Positions 1-10,460 of a stretch of 64,000 nucleotides of DNA are shown piece by piece. The notes under the pieces are model-generated. The model was not told the origin of the DNA. It saw only the letters and a list, made by a program, of their open reading frames with translations, and searched no databases. The stretch's first letter is position 1. The number at the start of each line of letters is the position of its first letter. Where the stretch lies: NCBI RefSeq assembly GCF_000471905.2, contig NW_006499603.1:1804459-1868458 (forward strand). Reading direction: 5' to 3'. Source of the DNA: Amborella trichopoda. Its lineage: Eukaryota > Streptophyta > Magnoliopsida > Amborellales > Amborellaceae. Both the position numbers and the translations under genes were made by a program.

Positions 1-504
1 TACTACGAAGATCAGAGCAAGGCACATCTTTTCTATCAGGGGATACTTCTTCTCGGGCCCTTGCATCCTATGACTGAGGTAATATAATGCAGTTTCTTTT
101 CCTTCTTCATCGTTTTGTGTCAACAATTCTCGGAGGGACTCGTCTAAAGCAGTCACATATAGAATGAGGGGTCTTCCCAATACTGGTGTTGAGAGTACTG
201 AAGGATTTAGTAAATAATGGTTGATGTCGTCAAGGGCTGCCTAACATGCTTCATCCCAGATGAATGGGGTATCTTTCTTTAGCTGGTGTGTAAAGGGTTT
301 ACAACGACCTGAGAGGGTGGAGATGAACCAGCGAATATATGTCAGTTGCCGTTGGAGGGAGCACATCTCTTGAAGCGTCGTCGGTGACTGCATTTCTTTG
401 ATTGCTTTGATCTTGACTGGCTCAACTTCAAGCCCTCGATGTCTGACTATGAACCCCAAGAATTTTTGGGAGTGCACGTCGAAAGCACATTTCAGCGGGT
501 TCAT
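1..504 (-). pseudogene. E1 pol: RT thumb and first RNase H (partial)
   Basis: Read right to left, this continues the reverse transcriptase of a Ty3/gypsy polyprotein. Positions 504-241 encode the thumb and connection, with the recognisable string FLGFIVRHRGLEVEP and then FTHQLKKDTPFIWDE. Positions 240-1 enter the RT-linked RNase H, seen as LYYLSHRMQGPEKKYPLIEK. That domain copies RNA to DNA and removes the RNA strand during retrotransposition. The frame changes once near 240, so it is a broken copy. It runs off the left edge of the window, so the rest of RNase H and the integrase are not visible. The wording of the thumb resembles the Tat/Ogre group rather than the chromoviruses at 7-16 kb. 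Confidence 0.85.
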
Positions 505-549
505 TTAAGTTGATGAAGACGCAAACATTCGAATACTTCTCAAGGTCTC

Positions 550-1085
550 TCATGTGAGCATCCCCTCTTCAGATTTTACCACCAAATCGTCTACATAGCA
601 TTCCACTTCTTTGTACATCATGTCCTTGAAAATCGTCGTCATTGCTCTCTGGTATGTGGCGCCAGCATGTTTTATTCCAAAAGGCGTCATTGTGTAACAG
701 AAGATCCCTTTTGGAGTTAAGAATGCAGTGTCATCTTCATCTTCAGGCGCCATCCTTACCTGATTATAGCCAGAGTATACTTCCATGATGGAAAGGATTT
801 GACAGTGAGCGGTAGAGTCGATGAGCATCTCGGTGAATGGCAACGGGAAGTCATCCTTGGGACAGGCGGTATTCATATCATAAAAGTCAATACACACCTT
901 GATTTGACCATTCTTCCTCTTGATCGGGACAACATTTGCTAGCCATTTCGGGACTTGACTTCGTGAATAAAGCTTGCTTGATTGATTTTGGTCACCTCGG
1001 CGTCTATCTGCATCTCGAGGTCAGGCCTGAACCTTCTCGATTTCTATTGACGGGTTTGATAGTCGGTCTTCCGAGATGGTGAACA
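550..1085 (-). pseudogene. E1 pol: reverse transcriptase core
   Basis: The minus strand encodes fingers and palm of a gypsy RT: VPKWLANVVPIKRKNGQIKV, then an open stretch at 897-550 with CPKDDFPLP, TPFGIKHAGATYQ and the catalytic YVDD at residues 101-104 of that stretch. Motif A reads MEVYSGYNQ where families of this type normally have MDAYSGYNQ, so the first catalytic aspartate is replaced by glutamate. A frame change near 900-1000 separates the fingers from the palm. The reading frame is lost again just left of 550, before the thumb. An active enzyme is not expected. Confidence 0.88.
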
Positions 1086-1905
1086 ACTACTTCAGGGTCT
1101 AAGCCGAGCATCTCATGATAATGCCAAGCAAAGACGTCACGGTTTGCTCGCAAGAAGGTGGTGAAATGCTCTTTCTCTTCTGGAGAAATGAAAGTGGGTC
1201 TGGGATCTGCTTTGCCTCCAAGATTTATTTCTTTGAGTTCGTCAGCTGTGGCCTAACCACCTTCTTCCCATTCTTTTGGGGCCTCTTGGAACTCTTCATC
1301 ATTATTTTTAGAGGTATTTTCATCAACCTCAAGCACAGAGACCCATGACCCTGACATCTCTGCTTCCAATAGGGTTCTAGAGCATGTCATGATTTTTGTG
1401 CCTTTTCTCGAATCGAGGAACAGAAGGGTCGACCTCAAACATGGGAAGCCAATCAAGCTGCAGGAGCTTGTTTTGGGATTCAGCAAAGGTAGGGCGTGAA
1501 GTGTCCTCTTATAAATCACACAGCCCTTGTGCAGATGTGTGTAGTGCTTGCTTCATTGTGGCTTGCGCTTCATAGACTTGAACCATATGGCAAGCCTCTT
1601 GAGAATAAAAACTTTGCCCCCTCAATTCTCTCAGCCTCTGCTCAAAGTCAAGCTCAGGTGGCCACCGGGGTTTCTTTGGCTTCGACTTCTTGTGCTTCTT
1701 TGAAGGAGGTGGCTCTGCCTTGGCTTTAGCAGCCAGGGCATCAGCAACTGCTAAGAATCATGCTGCCTGTGTGAGGGTCTTTCTCAACCATTTCCACTAT
1801 GTACTGCTTATATTTGATCCTGTAAGTTCTCGATCTAGAGCCTCGAAGTTCGAGCATGTCAAGATTGTACCTGCAAGAGAGACAGAAGAGGGATACTGAG
1901 AAGTA
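1086..1905 (-). pseudogene. E1 pol: linker upstream of RT
   Basis: Minus-strand frames 1519-1253 and onward to 1086 give LEVDENTSKNNDEEFQEAP, then DVFAWHYHEMLGLDP and VVHHLGRPTIKPV. The DVFAW...GLDP block is the characteristic segment between protease and RT in Tat-type plant gypsy elements. Before it, 1905-1520 holds only scattered similarity with several stops. I cannot find a protease active-site motif, so the protease appears to be deleted or too decayed to read. Plus-strand open frames over the same bases are shadows. Confidence 0.7.
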
Positions 1906-2241
1906 GGAGAAGAAAAAGGAGAAGGGTTAAAAGGTGGGGACTTTTAAGGTCGTTTCCCTCGTCAGACCGATCTGAGCAGCTTTTTACGTCATCACTAGGG
2001 TTGGATGAGTGCAGGGGGTCTTTTAATTCTTTCCCTTGCTTAGACCGTTCGGGAGTGCTTTCAACGTCGTCACCCTCATCGGACGTATGTTTAGTGGGAG
2101 ATGAAACGGGGACGTCTTCTTGACATGATGAAGAAGAAAGAAGGGTTGTGCTAGGGATGAAATCCAGTAAAGTTGGCAGGGAGGAAGAGGCATGAGAAAT
2201 TCCTGCTCAACTATGGGTTGAGCAATCTTGTTTCTTCGGAG
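1906..2241 (-). other. E1 internal spacer beside the solo LTR
   Basis: This stretch lies between the pol linker and the solo LTR. A minus open frame passes through it, but only its part inside the LTR matches other copies in the window, so I do not call a protein. Because the solo LTR at 2247-5153 has matching 5-bp duplications, this DNA was originally continuous with the gag fragment that starts at 5159. Confidence 0.5.
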
Positions 2242-2246
2242 AGTAG
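2242..2246. repeat. Target-site duplication of S1, left copy
   Basis: AGTAG lies immediately left of the TGGTTAGG terminus. The same AGTAG follows the other terminus at 5154-5158. Five bases is the usual duplication made by Ty3/gypsy integrases. Confidence 0.9.
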
Positions 2247-2999
2247 TGGTTAGGTGCTTGATCTCGCCCTCCGGATCCCGGAGGATTGGGCGGCGCGCAG
2301 CTCGGGTTTCAGGGGAGACCCGGAGGTTTATGTGATCGCTCTCTCGGGAACCTCGTGCTAAAAGGAGGGCAGGTGTCACCAACAAGTGAGACAGGAATTT
2401 TGAAGGTGGGTTCGGGATTTACTCGGGCTGACTTGCGTGGGTGCCCTCTTAGATCACAAAGAAAGTCCCCTAGTAATAAAATTGGTTTAGAATCGCCTCC
2501 CTTAGATCATATTCTTCTTATTTTTCTACTTTTCTACAATCACACACGTATGTGGCAAAGGTTATGGGACGGGTGGGTCAGACCTCACCTTTTTCCTCTC
2601 TGATGAATGTACACAAGCATGAGCATTAAAAAAGAAGTCAGATATATGGGGAGAGAGAAGAATTCGACCAAGCAAGAAGATCAGAGCAGTGATTAATGGT
2701 TGATAATTGGCCTTACGTGCTAGCAAAACGGGCTTGGTAATGAAGATCGGCTCATAGAATCACCACTAGATGTTATTACCAATGTCTACCAGCTAAGCAC
2801 AATGGTCGGTCTGTCATGGCAATAAAGTGGGCCAAGTGATCCTAACGACGACAGACCTGTCATGAGATGCTAACCTCAATCCCTCTTGGTCAAACGCAAG
2901 AGCAGCAGTGGAAGAAAAGAAGGGAGTAGGTAAAAAGAGAGAGAAGAAGGAGGAGAGTTGGGGGAAGAAGGGAGAGAAGATGCAGTTAGCGCTAGACAT

Positions 3000-3560
3000 T
3001 GCTGATTATTTCAAGAGATGAGGGAGAGAGGAAGTTGTCAGTTTTAGACATTGCTGACTATTTCAAGAGATGAGGGAGAGAGGAAGCTGTCGGTGCTAAG
3101 CCTTGTCAACTGATAAAAGAAGAGAGAGAAAACCAGTCGATGCTAGGTCTCACCGACTGACAAAAGAAGAGAGAGAAACCAATCGACGCGAGGTCTCATG
3201 ACTAACAGAGGCAAAACGAGTAAACCAGTCGACACTAGGTCTCTTATCGACTAAAAGAGGAAGAGAGAAAACCAGTCAGCGCTAGGTCGCATCGACTGAC
3301 AGAGGAAGAGAGAGAAACCTAGTCGGTTCTAGGTCTCACTGACAGACAGAGGAAGAGAGAGAAAACCTGTCGGTGCGAAGTCTCACCGATTGATAGAGGA
3401 AGAGATAGAAAACCAGTCAATGCTAAGTCTCACCACTAAGAGAGGAAGAGAGAGAAACTGAATCGGTGCTAGGTCTCATCGACTGATAGAAGAAGAGAGA
3501 GAGGCCCAGTTGGTGCTAGGTCTCACTGACTGACAGAGAGAGACAGGAGACCAACCGGCA
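3000..3560. repeat. Hairpin-unit minisatellite in S1
   Basis: About ten units of roughly 48-50 bp repeat a purine-rich AGAGGAAGAGAGAGAAA block followed by a dyad. The clearest dyad has arms CAGTCGATG at 3134-3142 and CACCGACTG at 3151-3159, which pair with one mismatch. A shorter, roughly 55-bp duplication with GATGAGGGAGAGAGGAAG precedes it at 3000-3090. No coding potential is claimed. Open frames across it are caused by the repeat. Confidence 0.85.
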
Positions 3561-3843
3561 CAAAGCGTCGTCGATTGCATCAAAAGGGGACAAATTGAGG
3601 TAGAGATGAAAAAGGAAAAGAGAGAGAAGAGAGAGAGAAGAGAGAGAAAGAGAGAAAAGAAGGAGAGAAAGGGAGGTGAGAGAAAGTTGTCTGCCTGAAA
3701 GGTACCGACCCTTTTCTTCTCTCTCCTCTCTCTCTCTCTCCAAGACGTACGCATAAGCTCAAGCAAGGAATAAAATTTTTTATTCAATCTTCAAACCATC
3801 AACTGAAGGCCGAGGGGTCCTTTTACAATGAGGCAGCGCCTGT

Positions 3844-3851
3844 TTATATAG
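3844..3851 (-). promoter_or_regulatory. TATA box of S1 LTR
   Basis: The minus strand reads CTATATAA, just downstream in native orientation of the 3' blocks shared by all LTR copies. The corresponding site in N1 reads CTATAAG (21575-21581). This is the likely transcription start region of the LTR. Confidence 0.6.
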
Positions 3852-5153
3852 AATTGTGCCCAAACATGGGTAGATTGTTCCAAATTTGACCTAATTGTTG
3901 AAAATTAAGATTTAATGAAATTAAAAGAAATTCTAAAAATGGGTGCAAAACAATTGTTTTTCCCTTGCATAACAATGTGTAGGATTCCAGAACAGTCCCT
4001 GCTGCTGCTCGAGAACTTGTGTGATTTTCTATAGCTGACCCGTGGTTTCTCTGATGCCCTTTTGATCGAAAGATTATTGTTTTCTTGTAGGGCTCGACAT
4101 GGTGATCGTTTTGATACCAACAATGAGCCATGAATCATGTTTTTGAACCATGATCACGAGACTTAAATTTGTTTGAATCTTGGAAAATTTTGGATAGATA
4201 GTGCACTCGTTCCTTGATGTTTTTCTATAATTTTTTAATCGTAGTGCACTAAGCATGTCCTCACGATCATGTGGCAACAAAATGGACGCGATTTGGAGCC
4301 CGAACGAATATTTCACATCTTTTGGGTTTTGGCCAGAATCTAGAATCTGACGGTGAAAATTTCAGTTACTTCGTCGGCTTTGTGCATGAAATATGATTGT
4401 CCATCTTGTTCAAGGTTCGAACCAATGATAGCCCTGGACCTTACGCACACAATGGAATTGGTTTCACGTTGATCCATTGCATGAGCGCCATGATTTTGTC
4501 CATCGTGAGAGGTGTTTCGCTGCTGAAGTTTCTGCTATTTCTTCACGGATCGGCAACTTCTCTCTAGCTTTTCTCCTTGCTCGGACATCGTCTCGGGGCG
4601 TGCCACATGTCGAATTGTTCGTCTTGATGGACGAATGTGCTCACTAAATTTGGGAGCAATCCGACCTAGAACGAGTGAGTTACGGGTCCCGAAAGTGACT
4701 TCCCATGACTATAAAAACAACCACCTTTTATGGTGTTTTGGTGTAGTGAGGCCACACGAGAATAGTGTGCGGCCCTTCTTGTTTCAATGTTTTACTCATA
4801 TCTTTGTCTTAGAGTGTCCAATTAAGCCAAAACTGAGCCCATAGGGGTTTTTGATCATTTCGAATCTAATGACAGTGGTTCCACAGTGATTTGAGACACC
4901 AAAAATGTAGTTCAAGTTGTAGGGTCCGCTTCACAGTGCTAGAGGCCTTTTTTTCGAAAATTGTTCCTTTGTGTTCACTTGCTTAGACATGTTGGAATGC
5001 GACGAAACTTGGCAGGTGGTCTTTTGGAGTGCTGATGATGATCTTGACCAATTATGGTGCCGTTTTGAGACTATCAGGAATTTTCACTGTTTTGCAGGCT
5101 TTATTGATCTGCTTCCTACCTGGGACCAAGGTGCTGGAAAATACGTTCAAACA

Positions 5154-5158
5154 AGTAG
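5154..5158. repeat. Target-site duplication of S1, right copy
   Basis: AGTAG directly follows the TTCAAACA terminus and is identical to the copy at 2242-2246. Confidence 0.9.
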
Positions 5159-6145
5159 CCCTTGGTGCAAGTCGTTTTTTGGTTTTCTAAGGTGATGTTT
5201 GATTCATCTCACTAGGTTGGCGAACAGCCCTAGCTTGGCAAACTACTTCTCACCTTAAGGACTTGAGTCTGCTTTGGCCGTGGTAGACTATCCGATGGTA
5301 GACACAATAATTTGCCTGAGTGTCAAGGACAGGTTGCTCAGGGAATTTGGTTTATGGAATGTGGATCATATTATGTTCCAATAATAACCAGAATAGTGCA
5401 AGGACCCATTCCTTCTTGAAGGGGAAGACCTTGTTTCTGTGCCTGGTGAAATAATCACCCAGATCAAGGTTGGCGATTGGGGATACCAGATTGTACGATT
5501 GTTGTTGCTTGTCAGCCTGGGGTGCTACCTTTGTTGTGCTTACCCCTTTAGAGAGGTTCAAAGTTTGGGAGGGAGCCTTCTTTGAATCAGTGACCATGAT
5601 GGTCGCATTGATTACTCCTTTTTGTTGGCTGCCCCTTGTGTTATTCCCAGAGTTACCATTGCCCCGGTTGTTTGTTGAACTTGTAGATGATTGTCGTGTC
5701 GCCCCATGGTGGTGTGATAGACTTTTTATGCAGACAGATTTAGATATCAACTCTGACATGGAGGTTGGATTAGAGGCCTCAACATGTAGAGCGTTTTCGG
5801 GTCGCATGTTCGAACGTAAGTTTGGACTGCTTCCTTCTCAGGCAAAGGGGATGGCAGGAAGCCAAGTTTCTCCATATTGATATGAACTGATCAGTGGGCT
5901 CATCGGGGTCTTGAGTTAGGGTGAGAAGTTTGATGGTTTGAACCTCTCTGTCGACCACATAGAAGCGTTGATAGAACAACTTCTCCATCTCCTCCCACGT
6001 ATGGACTGAGTTTGGAGGGAGTCGGGCATAACAGTGAAATGCTGAGCCATCAAGGGTCTCAACGAACTGTCGGAGAAGAAGTCTCCCGTCAGCCGCTGTT
6101 TCTCGTCATGCGGCCTGGAACTGTAAGGGCCACAATTTTCTCCCA
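5159..6145 (-). pseudogene. E1 gag: capsid and zinc-knuckle fragment
   Basis: Right to left this encodes the C-terminal half of a Tat-type Gag, the capsid protein that packages element RNA. Visible strings are EEMEKLFYQRFYVVDREVQT, then TQDPDEPTDQFISIWRNLA, a frame change, then HVEASNPTSMSELISKS and VINATIMVTDSKKAPSQTL. A damaged zinc knuckle, YCVYHRIVYHG, sits near 5330-5290, where the family usually has C-x2-H-x4-H-x4-C. The same order is found in N1 at 17300-16450, which supports the call. The N-terminal half is missing because C1 begins near 6146. With S1 removed, the segment is collinear with the pol remnants at 1-1905. Confidence 0.85.
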
Positions 6146-6978
6146 AGTGTAAGAGCAGCGCCAGTTGGAAGAGAAGAGAGAGCAACGCCGGTTGGAAGAG
6201 AAGAAAGAGCAGCATGTTGGAAGAGAAGAGAGAGCAGCAACGGTTGGAAGAGAAGAGAGAGCAGCGCCAGTTGGAAGAGAAGAGAGAGCAGTGCCGGTTG
6301 GAAGAGAAGAGAGAGCAGTGCCAGTTGGAAGAGAAAGGAGAGCAGCGCCCGTTAGAGCAGCGTCGGTTGGAGTAGTGCTGGTTGGAGCAACGCCATTTGG
6401 AAGAGAAGAGAGAGAGTAGTTCCGGTTGGAGCAGCGCCAATTGGATGTTTGATAGTGCAGTGCCGAGAGTGTCTTAGTCAAACGAACAGCCTTTGTGCAT
6501 GTTAGAGCTGCCCCATACGTGTCAGATCAATGAGTGATTGCATCAGCCACAGTGTTTTCCAACACCCTCTCCTTTTAAGCATTGGCCAACATGGGTCTCC
6601 CCCATTTTTCTCAACTTTTCCCTCTCTCTTGAAGTTCACTGCCGTCCCTTTTCAAGACGGCCCACTGGTGAAGCCAAGGAAAGCCCGTGAAGGCCATGAG
6701 TGAGGATTTGTGATACCATGAGAAGTCAATGTAAGAAGGTTTAGCTTTATGCATCCATGAGTGTTGCAAAAATGTTGAAGTGGATTAGATGATATAAAGG
6801 AAAATGTGAAGATTGAATGGGTTAACATGAGGTTGAAGTTATAGGTTGTGCTTGATTTCCGAATATAAAGGCGTTGAGTCCACTCCTACCTGAGTGACAA
6901 ACGTTACATTAAATCACGACCCGAGCTCGATCGCCTGTTGCCGTATAAGGTACGGTGGTCGGGGGTGGGGTCGTGACA
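6146..6978 (+). mobile_element. C1: partial 5' LTR of a Tekay-like chromovirus
   Basis: The right end, TCGTGACA at 6971-6978, is followed at once by a PBS. It matches the LTR ends of C2 at 8752 (TCATGACA) and 16211 (TTTTGACA). The block GCGTTGAGTCCACTCC at about 6873 matches 16117-16132 in the C2 3' LTR. The left part is a tandem array abutting E1 gag. The start TGATGTGATGACC seen in C2 is absent, so the LTR is truncated at its 5' side or diverged. A possible TATA element is CTTTTAAGC near 6572. Confidence 0.75.
6150..6450. repeat. 27-bp minisatellite in C1 LTR
   Basis: About ten copies of a 27-bp unit of the type AGAGAGCAGCGCCAGTTGG plus AAGAGAAG are followed by a few 18-bp derivatives. The period is a multiple of three, so long open frames cross it on both strands. 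These are repeat artefacts (a nine-residue LFSSNWRCS-type repeat on the minus strand). Confidence 0.9.
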
Positions 6979-6982
6979 GATA

Positions 6983-6994
6983 TGGTATCGAAGC
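6983..6994 (+). other. C1 primer-binding site (initiator tRNA-Met)
   Basis: TGGTATCGAAGC starts four bases after the LTR end. It differs only slightly from the standard plant initiator-Met PBS TGGTATCAGAGC, which is exact in C2 at 8757. Confidence 0.85.
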
Positions 6995-7092
6995 AACCAA
7001 GAGAGGATTCTTGGCCTAGGAAGATTAGGAGAGTCCTTAGATTAGTTTTGGGCTAGGCATGTGATTGGCTGTTCTTGTGATTAGGTTAAAGG

Positions 7093-8045
7093 ATGTTGAG
7101 AGCTGTTATTACAACATGAGTTCTAATAGTGAAATGTTGAGGCACTCGGCGAGTTTTATAGGTCTCTGGGGGCGATGACCCAAATGATAAAGGAATCAAT
7201 GACAGCCCAGTCTACCCCTACACCAGAGCAGAATGACAGTATCCTCATGTAGGGGTTTAGGAGAATGGTACCCCCAACCTTTTTGAGGCATGGAGGAGTG
7301 GAGAAGGCCGAGAGGTGGAAGAAATAGATAGAGAAGATCTTAAAGGTATTACACTGCTCTGATGAGCAAAAAGCTAGGCGAGGGGCCTTTATGCTGGAAG
7401 GGGAAGAAGAATACTAGTGGGACTATGTGAGGCAAGCTTGGAGAGAGACAAGGACCGAGGTCACCTGGGAAAACTTCTTGACAGCATTTGACACGAAGTA
7501 CTTCCCCGATTTAGTCAAGGAAAGGAAGGAAGCAGAATTTATCGAACTTCAGCAAGGGAGTATGACAGTGGAGCAATACGTTGCCTGATTTGCAGAGCTT
7601 TCTAGGTTTGCACCCCACATCATAAATATCGAGGCACGAAAGGCGGCTAAATTTGAGAGGGGCTTGTGACCAGATATCAGGAGTAGGGTGATGTCTGCCA
7701 ATATAAAGTCATACACCCTGATGGAAGACCATGCTCTGAAGATGCAAAAAGATTGCGAGTATCGCAGGTTAAGAGAAGAAAGAAAGAGGTAAATTGTGCT
7801 GTTGGGAAAGATTTGGAAGAAACCCTGGCAGTCTTCTAGGAGAAATGCCAGAGGGAGGCCATACCTACCTAACCCAAGAATTTCGAGGAATCTTCCGGGA
7901 AAAATAGGCAATGACTGATGCTCGATTTGTACTTATTGTGGGAAAAGCAACCACACTATTGCGGAATGCTACCAAAAGAAGAATGTACGTCTGAAATGCG
8001 GCAAGCCTGGCCACTGGGCGAAGGACTACCCAATGATGAAGGCCG
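7093..8045 (+). pseudogene. C1 gag
   Basis: A chromovirus Gag is readable in pieces: FRRMVPPTFLRHGGVEKAER, then ERKEAEFIELQQGSMTVEQY, then FERGL, and a zinc-knuckle region near 7918-8035. The first knuckle, CTYCGKSNHTIAEC, has an intact C-x2-C-x4-H-x4-C. A second reads LKCGKPGHWAKDYP and has lost two cysteines. Several in-frame stops occur (for example near 7250, 7328, 7413 and 7588), and a large minus-strand open frame over the same bases is a shadow. The product would have been the capsid and nucleocapsid protein. Confidence 0.88.
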
Positions 8046-8460
8046 AGGATCACCCTAAGACCCAAGGACGAGTGTTCTCACTCACTGAACAAGTGGCTAA
8101 GGCATCCACCTTGGTGATCAGAGGTATGCTCTCAATTTGTGATATTAATGCTAAAGTCTTAATTGACCCTGGATCCTCTCATTCATTTGTTGCACCCCAG
8201 TTTTCTCATTACATGAATGTTGCACCTGCATGTCTCAATTACACTTTGGTAGTATGTACACCGGTGGGAGACTCTATGGAGACTGATAAAGTATATAAAC
8301 AATGTAAGATTACAATTGATGGGTGTGACCTGCTCATTGATCCACCTAGATATACAAGACTTTGATGTAATTCTAGGCATGGATTGGTTGTTTAGACACC
8401 ATGCCACTGTCGACTTCCATGAAAAGATGGTAATCTTTAAACATCTAGGTCAAGCGTAAC
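8046..8460 (+). pseudogene. C1 aspartic protease fragment
   Basis: An open stretch 8033-8365 encodes the start of the polyprotein-cleaving protease: RVFSLTEQVAKAS, then KVLIDPGSSHSFVA with the catalytic aspartate in DPG where DSG or DTG is usual, then LVVCTPVGDSMETD. It is separated by frameshifts from IILGMDWL-like sequence near 8380 (read as a broken copy). The C2 protease is closely similar. Confidence 0.85.
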
Positions 8461-8466
8461 TACACC

Positions 8467-8686
8467 TTGAGGGCATTAGGGATTACTTATCCCCTGCACT
8501 TTATCTCTGCCCTCCAAGCCTCTTGCCTCTTGGCTAACAGATGTGTAGGATATTTGGCATATGTAGTAGATAATCGGGATGTTCCGACCCAGTTAGAAGA
8601 GATACCCATAGTAAAAGAATACCCTGAGGTGCTCCCAGAAGAATTGCCATCCCTACCTCTAGAAAGTGAAATCGAGTTCGAGATAT
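8467..8686 (+). pseudogene. C1 protease-RT linker, cut off at 8686
   Basis: The frame reads RCVGYLAYVVDNRD, then EEIPIVKEYPEVLPEELPSL and SEIEFEI. This is the linker leading to RT. C2 carries the counterpart at 10310-10460. The homology stops abruptly near 8686, where the tail of another LTR begins. RT, RNase H, integrase and the 3' LTR of C1 are all missing. Confidence 0.85.
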
Positions 8687-8752
8687 ACGCCTTCGGTCGC
8701 GGTCCCACGCATTGTCGCCCTCCTGTAGGGGTCAGCATGTGGGGTCATGACA
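8687..8752 (+). mobile_element. C2: tail of the 5' LTR
   Basis: Only about 65 bp of the LTR remain. They match the last bases of the C2 3' LTR near 16150-16211 (CCCACG, TGTCGCCCTC, GGGGTCAGC, TGACA) and end in TCATGACA. The remaining 2.9 kb is gone, and the stub is fused to the C1 pol linker. Confidence 0.8.
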
Positions 8753-8756
8753 ATTA

Positions 8757-8768
8757 TGGTATCAGAGC
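8757..8768 (+). other. C2 primer-binding site (initiator tRNA-Met)
   Basis: TGGTATCAGAGC, the exact complement of the 3' end of plant initiator tRNA-Met, follows the LTR end by four bases. Confidence 0.93.
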
Positions 8769-8859
8769 AGCCAAGATATGATTCTTGGCCTAGGGAGTCG
8801 TAGGAGTGTATGTAGGGTAGTTCTTTGATAAGTTAGTAACTGGTTGTTTATGTTTTAGG

Positions 8860-9825
8860 TTGGAGACGCTGAGGACTCGTTCTAACAATGTGAGTTCATG
8901 CAATGGGAACACCGAGGCCGTCGGTGAAGTCGTCGGAGCTTTGGGGGCCATGACACAAATTATAAGTGAAGCTATACCGGCCCCATCTACCCCCGCCTCT
9001 GATATGAATGATAGTAATCTGATAGAAAGGTTTAGGAGGCTGGCACCTCCAAACTTTTGTAGGGCATGGGGGAGTAGAAAAGGCTGAGAGATGGAGAAGG
9101 CAGATAGAAAAGATCTTTGAAGTTCTTAACTGCATCGATGAGTAGAAAGTTAGGTTGGATACCTTTATGCTCGATGGAGTGGCTGAGCACTGGTGGAGCT
9201 CATTAAAACAATCATGAGAAGGGTCAGGAGTTGTGACTACTTGGGAGAATTTTCTAGAAGTCTTTTAAGAGAAATATTTCCCTAATTCTGTAAAGGAAAG
9301 GAAAGAGGCAGAATTCATAGAGTTGCAACAACGGAATATGTTCATTGAGCAGTATGCAGCGAAGTTTGCCTAACTCTGCAGATATGCGCCATATATTATT
9401 CGTTCTGAGGTGCGAAAGGCTAGTAAATTTGAGAGGGGCCTTCGGCCCGATATAAAGAGAAGGATTTTTGCAGCAAACCTCAAGACCGTCTCCCCGCTGG
9501 TGGGCCTAGCCATATAGATGGAGAGAGATGATGATGACTTTTGGGGAAGAAGCGATAGAAGGTTGGGTGTCGCCCAGTCTGGGAGTTTTAAGAAGAAGGC
9601 ATGACCACCTCCAAGGAGAGAGTTGAAGGGGAGAAATAATCAAGGTGGCGTCAGGATCCCGGGGGTTGTCCTAAGTGATGTGAGGGGCAACTGACGCCCA
9701 GTCTGCCCTCACTATGGTGTGGGAAATAATATGGTGGCTGAATGCTTTAGAAAGACCAGAAACTGATTTCGGTGTGGCAAATTGGGCAACCTAGTGAAAG
9801 ACTATCCTGTTAGGGGACTAAAGGA
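8860..9825 (+). pseudogene. C2 gag
   Basis: The N-terminus METLRTRSNN starts in the frame at 8860 and shifts near 9060. The capsid region then reads in another frame: FRRLAPPTFVGHGGVEKAER, then ERKEAEFIELQQRNMFIEQY and FERGLRPDIKRRI. The zinc knuckle near 9765-9805, FRCGKLGNLVKDYP, has lost its histidine and last cysteine. Stops near 9150, 9217 and 9372 interrupt it. It parallels C1 gag throughout. Confidence 0.88.
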
Positions 9826-10460
9826 CCGACCGAGGGATCAAGGGTGGGTGTTCGCCCTGACTGAGCAAGAGGCTAAGGGATCAACCTACATGATTCGAGG
9901 TACGCTTTCTGTATATTGAATTGAGACAAAAGTTTTAATTGATCCTGGATCTTTCCATTCATTTATTGGACCGCACTATGCGTGTCACTTGGATGTTAAA
10001 CCTGTACAACTTGTTTGGACTTTAGTAGTATGTACGCCTATGGGAGAGTCAATAGAAACTGATATAATGGATAAACAGTGTGGGGTTGTGATTGAAGGGA
10101 ATTTGTTACCTATAGATTTGATACTCTTAGATGTTCGAGACTTTGATATTATTTTGGGTATGGATTGGTTGTCTACCCATTATGCCACAGTGAATTGTTT
10201 CGATAAGATTGTAACGTTTAGATGCTCGGGTCAACCTGAACTATGTTTTAAGGGCAATAAGGACCTTTACACATCATCTCAGCCCTTCAGGCCTCTCGCC
10301 TGTTGACCAAAAGATGTGTTGGATACTTGGCTTATGTAGTAGAAAACTGGGGTGTTCAGTCTAAATTTGAAGAGATACCGGTGGTGAGAGAATCTAGAGG
10401 TCTTCCTTGAAGAGTTAACTTCTCTAGCCCAAGTTAGAGAGATTGAATTTGAAATAGAGG
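9826..10460 (+). pseudogene. C2 aspartic protease and linker
   Basis: Protease signature KVLIDPGSFHSFIG lies at about 9931-9972, followed by the open stretch 9989-10306 with LVVCTPMGESIETD and DIILGMDWLSTHYA. As in C1 the active-site triad reads DPG. The linker to RT, with frameshifts, contains [20 protein letters not shown]. The enzyme would have released Gag and Pol units from the polyprotein. Confidence 0.87.

Larger units (their letters stand above)
2247..5153 (-). mobile_element. S1: solo LTR of the N1/N2 family
   Basis: This 2.9-kb LTR is in minus orientation. Its native start (TGTTTGAA) is at 5153 and its native end (CACCTAACCA) is at 2247. It aligns with the N1 LTR (19332-22485 plus 44354-44695) and with the complete parts of the N2 3' LTR. 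Shared blocks include the end region at 2250-2560, the CT-rich run near 3730, and the 3' blocks at 4540-5150. It is flanked by AGTAG on both sides and has no internal domain of its own, which is the signature of LTR-LTR recombination. It also serves as the unoccupied-site reference: 4755-4765 is the place where N2 inserted in N1. Confidence 0.88.

Noticed and set aside
5159..6145. E1 gag as the missing left part of N1 gag beyond C2
   Set aside because: It encodes the same part of Gag as 16450-17300 and does not continue from 16212, so it is a different copy.
5916..6481. Minus-strand frame with nine-residue LFSSNWRCS repeats
   Set aside because: It is the 27-bp C1 LTR array read in frame, joined by chance to E1 gag sequence.
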